A program made the translations under genes and the position numbers. A DNA stretch of 5,117 nucleotides from Desulfurococcales archaeon ex4484_204 (GTDB taxonomy: Archaea; Thermoproteota; Thermoprotei_A; Sulfolobales; NBVN01), in NCBI GenBank assembly GCA_002255065.1, contig NJEF01000085.1:1-5117 (forward strand), in the 5' to 3' direction. This document shows, piece after piece, positions 3,101 through 5,117 of the stretch (the stretch's first letter is position 1; every line of letters starts with the position of its first letter). Under the pieces are notes generated by a model that was given only the letters and a program-made list of their open reading frames with translations, did not search any database and was not told the origin of the DNA.

Positions 3101-5117
3101 TCAGCTTGCAGCTTGCTGCAAGCTCTCTAACGCCCTACTGTACAGTAAGTAGTGCTTCACCCTAATGTTAACGACGTCAGCAAGTAGCAATACAAGGGCG
3201 TCCTCCCTCTTCAAAACGCCTTTCCTAACTAATGTAAGTAGTTCCTCTAACTCCCTTGTTGCTTTAGCTTCCGCTAAATCAGGAAAGCTACTCCTTATTA
3301 AGTTAACTACGTTCACCCCTAGCTTCGTAGGTATTAAGAACATCCTCTTTCTTGATAATATGATATAGCCATGCCTTAAGTTGTTCTCAATAGCTTTAGC
3401 GTAGGTGCTGGGCCTACCGATTCCCTCGCTCTTCATGAGCTTTATGACGTCTGCTGATGTGTATAGGCTGGTCTTAGAAGCCTTTACAACATTAACCTCA
3501 ACAGGCTTAATTAAGGCCTCCGCACATGGTAGGTCAATACTGTATAGCTTAACAGGGTAGATGTACGTAAAGCCCTTCTCAACAACTTCCGTGGGCACCT
3601 CTAAGACTGACTTAACATCCCCTACACCCACTTCTATCACGCTATAAACAATTTCTGCGGGCTTCATCTGGCTTGATAAGAACCTTCTAAATATCATTTC
3701 ATAAAGCCTCTTATGCCTCCACGTAATGTTCGAAAAACCTGTAAAGGATATGTCATCAATATCCACTACGGGCTTCGTCGGTCTAATGCATTCATGAACA
3801 CCTTCAGAAGACCATGACCTAGGGGTGAACAAGTCATCAAGTCCTAGGCCGTGCAGGAAGTTTTTAGCGATCTCAATACCTACTGGAGAGACGTGCGTGC
3901 TATCCGTTCTATGATACGTTATAAGCCCTAATTCGAATAAATCCTGCGCTATCTTCATGATAGCACCTGGCCCTAACTTAAGGGCTCTGGACGCATCAGC
4001 TAGTAACGTATCCGTCGTGTAAGGTGGCTTAGGGGCTACCTTCCTCTTCACGGTTTTAAGAACCCGGATTTTTAAGCCGCTCCTTAACGCTGTATTAGCT
4101 ATCTCTACAACTTTATCGTGGTCCTTCTCAAACAGCCTTGTCTTAAACCCCATAGGAAGTTTTATAATTACGTAATACCCCCTAGATGATAGGTAATCCT
4201 CGTATCTCTTAACAATCCAGTTAAGCACTGGTGTTTGAACTCTTCCACCACCTAGCCAATGCCTCTCAAAGTGAGTCTTCAATACATTGCTTAACTCAAA
4301 CCCTATTAAGCGGTCGTCAACCCTTCTAATCACCTGCGAGTTAACCCTATTGATATCTATAGCTCTAGGCTTATTTAGAGCGCTTAGGAAGGCATTGCGT
4401 GTTACCTCATGAAACTCCACCCTTAGGAAGTTGCTGTTGTACGGTCTTAAAGCGAGGAACACATCGTACGCTATTTTCTCCCCTTCATCGTCGGGATCCG
4501 TGGCTAGTATGATCACGTCGGACTCAAGCGCAAGCTTCCTTAAAGCATTAACTACCTTCATCGAATCCCTAATTCTTTCAGAACCGCAGCGAGGGCATTT
4601 CCTCGATTCATCAGTGAACTGGTAACCGCAGTCCTTACAACGTTTTATTGAGGTGTAAACGGGTACCAGACCTCTCCTTAGCATGTTTACTCCATGAAGA
4701 CCCCTACTCACCGTTAAATCGAAGAGATGGCCAAAAGTTGGCGCTAGAGTTGCTACGAGGACCTTACCGTTAGTAGCTATCACGGTCTCATATGCTATGT
4801 ACTCGCCCATATACCTACGGCCAGGGCTTCCGAACATCTTAGCTATTGTTTTAGCCTTAGTAGGTGATTCAACTACTATTAGAGCTGAACTCACCTTATT
4901 TACTTCACTTAATGCTGCAGAGCCCTGCAGATTAGCAACGTTAATATTCCTGCTTTCCTTCTGCAGCCTCTTTATACGGTCTAAATCAATCTCTTCAAGC
5001 TTCTTTGGAGAGAACGACGTTACGTAGTTCTTCACCTTACCCATGAATATGTTAAGGAGGTCTTCGTCATCGTACAGGAGTATTGCAAGCCCTAAAGTCA
5101 TCTTACCCATTAGGAGA
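3101..5117 (-). CDS. rgy: Reverse gyrase, topoisomerase IA half (5' end beyond the right edge)
   Basis: Reverse gyrase uses ATP to introduce positive supercoils and is a hallmark of hyperthermophiles. Visible here is the end of the helicase half and all of the type IA topoisomerase half. Residues are counted from the Met at 5110-5108. The GLAILLYDDEDLLN segment (7-20) matches the end of the second helicase-like domain. The Toprim fold follows: ALIVVESPTKAKTIAKMFG (76-94, E81) and ATDPDDEGEKIA (203-214, D205/D207/E209). A zinc finger is inserted in it (C158, C161, C172, C175). GGGRVQTPVL (287-296) and ITYHRTDSTHVS (397-408) come next, the latter carrying the catalytic tyrosine Y399 that attaches to DNA. 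The conserved EGVHECIRPTKP (436-447) and EGIGRPSTYAKA (562-573) blocks close the fold. The frame stays open to the window edge (two Leu codons before that Met), so the Met is almost certainly internal and the protein should be full length, about 1,100-1,250 residues. A split helicase/topoisomerase arrangement is the less likely alternative. Confidence 0.95.
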   Translation of the reverse strand, partial: LLMGKMTLGLAILLYDDEDLLNIFMGKVKNYVTSFSPKKLEEIDLDRIKRLQKESRNINVANLQGSAALSEVNKVSSALIVVESPTKAKTIAKMFGSPGRRYMGEYIAYETVIATNGKVLVATLAPTFGHLFDLTVSRGLHGVNMLRRGLVPVYTSIKRCKDCGYQFTDESRKCPRCGSERIRDSMKVVNALRKLALESDVIILATDPDDEGEKIAYDVFLALRPYNSNFLRVEFHEVTRNAFLSALNKPRAIDINRVNSQVIRRVDDRLIGFELSNVLKTHFERHWLGGGRVQTPVLNWIVKRYEDYLSSRGYYVIIKLPMGFKTRLFEKDHDKVVEIANTALRSGLKIRVLKTVKRKVAPKPPYTTDTLLADASRALKLGPGAIMKIAQDLFELGLITYHRTDSTHVSPVGIEIAKNFLHGLGLDDLFTPRSWSSEGVHECIRPTKPVVDIDDISFTGFSNITWRHKRLYEMIFRRFLSSQMKPAEIVYSVIEVGVGDVKSVLEVPTEVVEKGFTYIYPVKLYSIDLPCAEALIKPVEVNVVKASKTSLYTSADVIKLMKSEGIGRPSTYAKAIENNLRHGYIILSRKRMFLIPTKLGVNVVNLIRSSFPDLAEAKATRELEELLTLVRKGVLKREDALVLLLADVVNIRVKHYLLYSRALESLQQAAS
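3103..3124. repeat. 9-bp stem / 4-base loop inverted repeat at the 3' end of reverse gyrase
   Basis: AGCTTGCAG (3103-3111) and CTGCAAGCT (3116-3124) are perfect inverted copies around the loop CTTG. The repeat lies inside the last codons of reverse gyrase, encoding LQQAAS, and touches its stop codon. It starts two bases after the preceding palindrome. The hairpin could form in RNA from either strand and may mark or protect the ends of the two converging messages. Confidence 0.65.

Noticed and set aside
3165..5027. Plus-strand open frames of 64-76 codons (3165-3368, 4431-4625, 4797-5027)
   Set aside because: All are antisense to reverse gyrase, whose motifs are intact in the opposite frame. 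Their composition is that of shadow frames.

Overview
This window looks like the chromosome of a hyperthermophilic archaeon, most likely a thermoproteote (crenarchaeote). Five observations support this: the topoisomerase half of a reverse gyrase, an archaeal-type S-adenosylmethionine synthetase, an Alba chromatin protein, an archaeal Sm-like protein and a RIO2 kinase. Start sites follow archaeal rules, with TTTAAA/TTTATA boxes about 35-45 bases before most starts and GGTG/AGGTGA ribosome binding sites. Everything looks like conserved core genome. I see no mobile element, CRISPR array, tRNA or rRNA.

Layout, left to right. At 1-113 (minus) is the first part of a gene that leaves the window, probably a DUF460 / RNase H-fold protein, overlapping the end of the RIO2 kinase gene (97-987, minus). 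Next comes a 129-base gap (988-1116) that the ORFs do not explain. Its minus strand carries a well-formed C/D box guide RNA (C, D', C' and D boxes, two guides of 12 and 11 nt, a closing stem). A TATA box sits at the right distance to start transcription at its 5' end, so the guide RNA appears to lie in the leader of the RIO2 message. At 1117-2340 (minus) is the S-adenosylmethionine synthetase gene, then a 100-base gap with its promoter and a long inverted repeat, then an Sm-like gene (2441-2692, minus). A divergent promoter region (2693-2820) separates this from alba (2821-3084, plus). Alba converges on the reverse gyrase gene (3101 to beyond 5117, minus) across 16 bases, which together with the gyrase gene end hold two adjacent perfect inverted repeats.

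Functional themes: RIO2, the C/D guide RNA and the Sm-like protein belong to RNA handling and ribosome maturation. S-adenosylmethionine synthetase makes the methyl donor that C/D ribonucleoproteins use. Alba and reverse gyrase both act on DNA structure at high temperature. The C/D box RNA is the most interesting item that ORF calling would miss. I found no evidence of a wholly new multi-gene system here.
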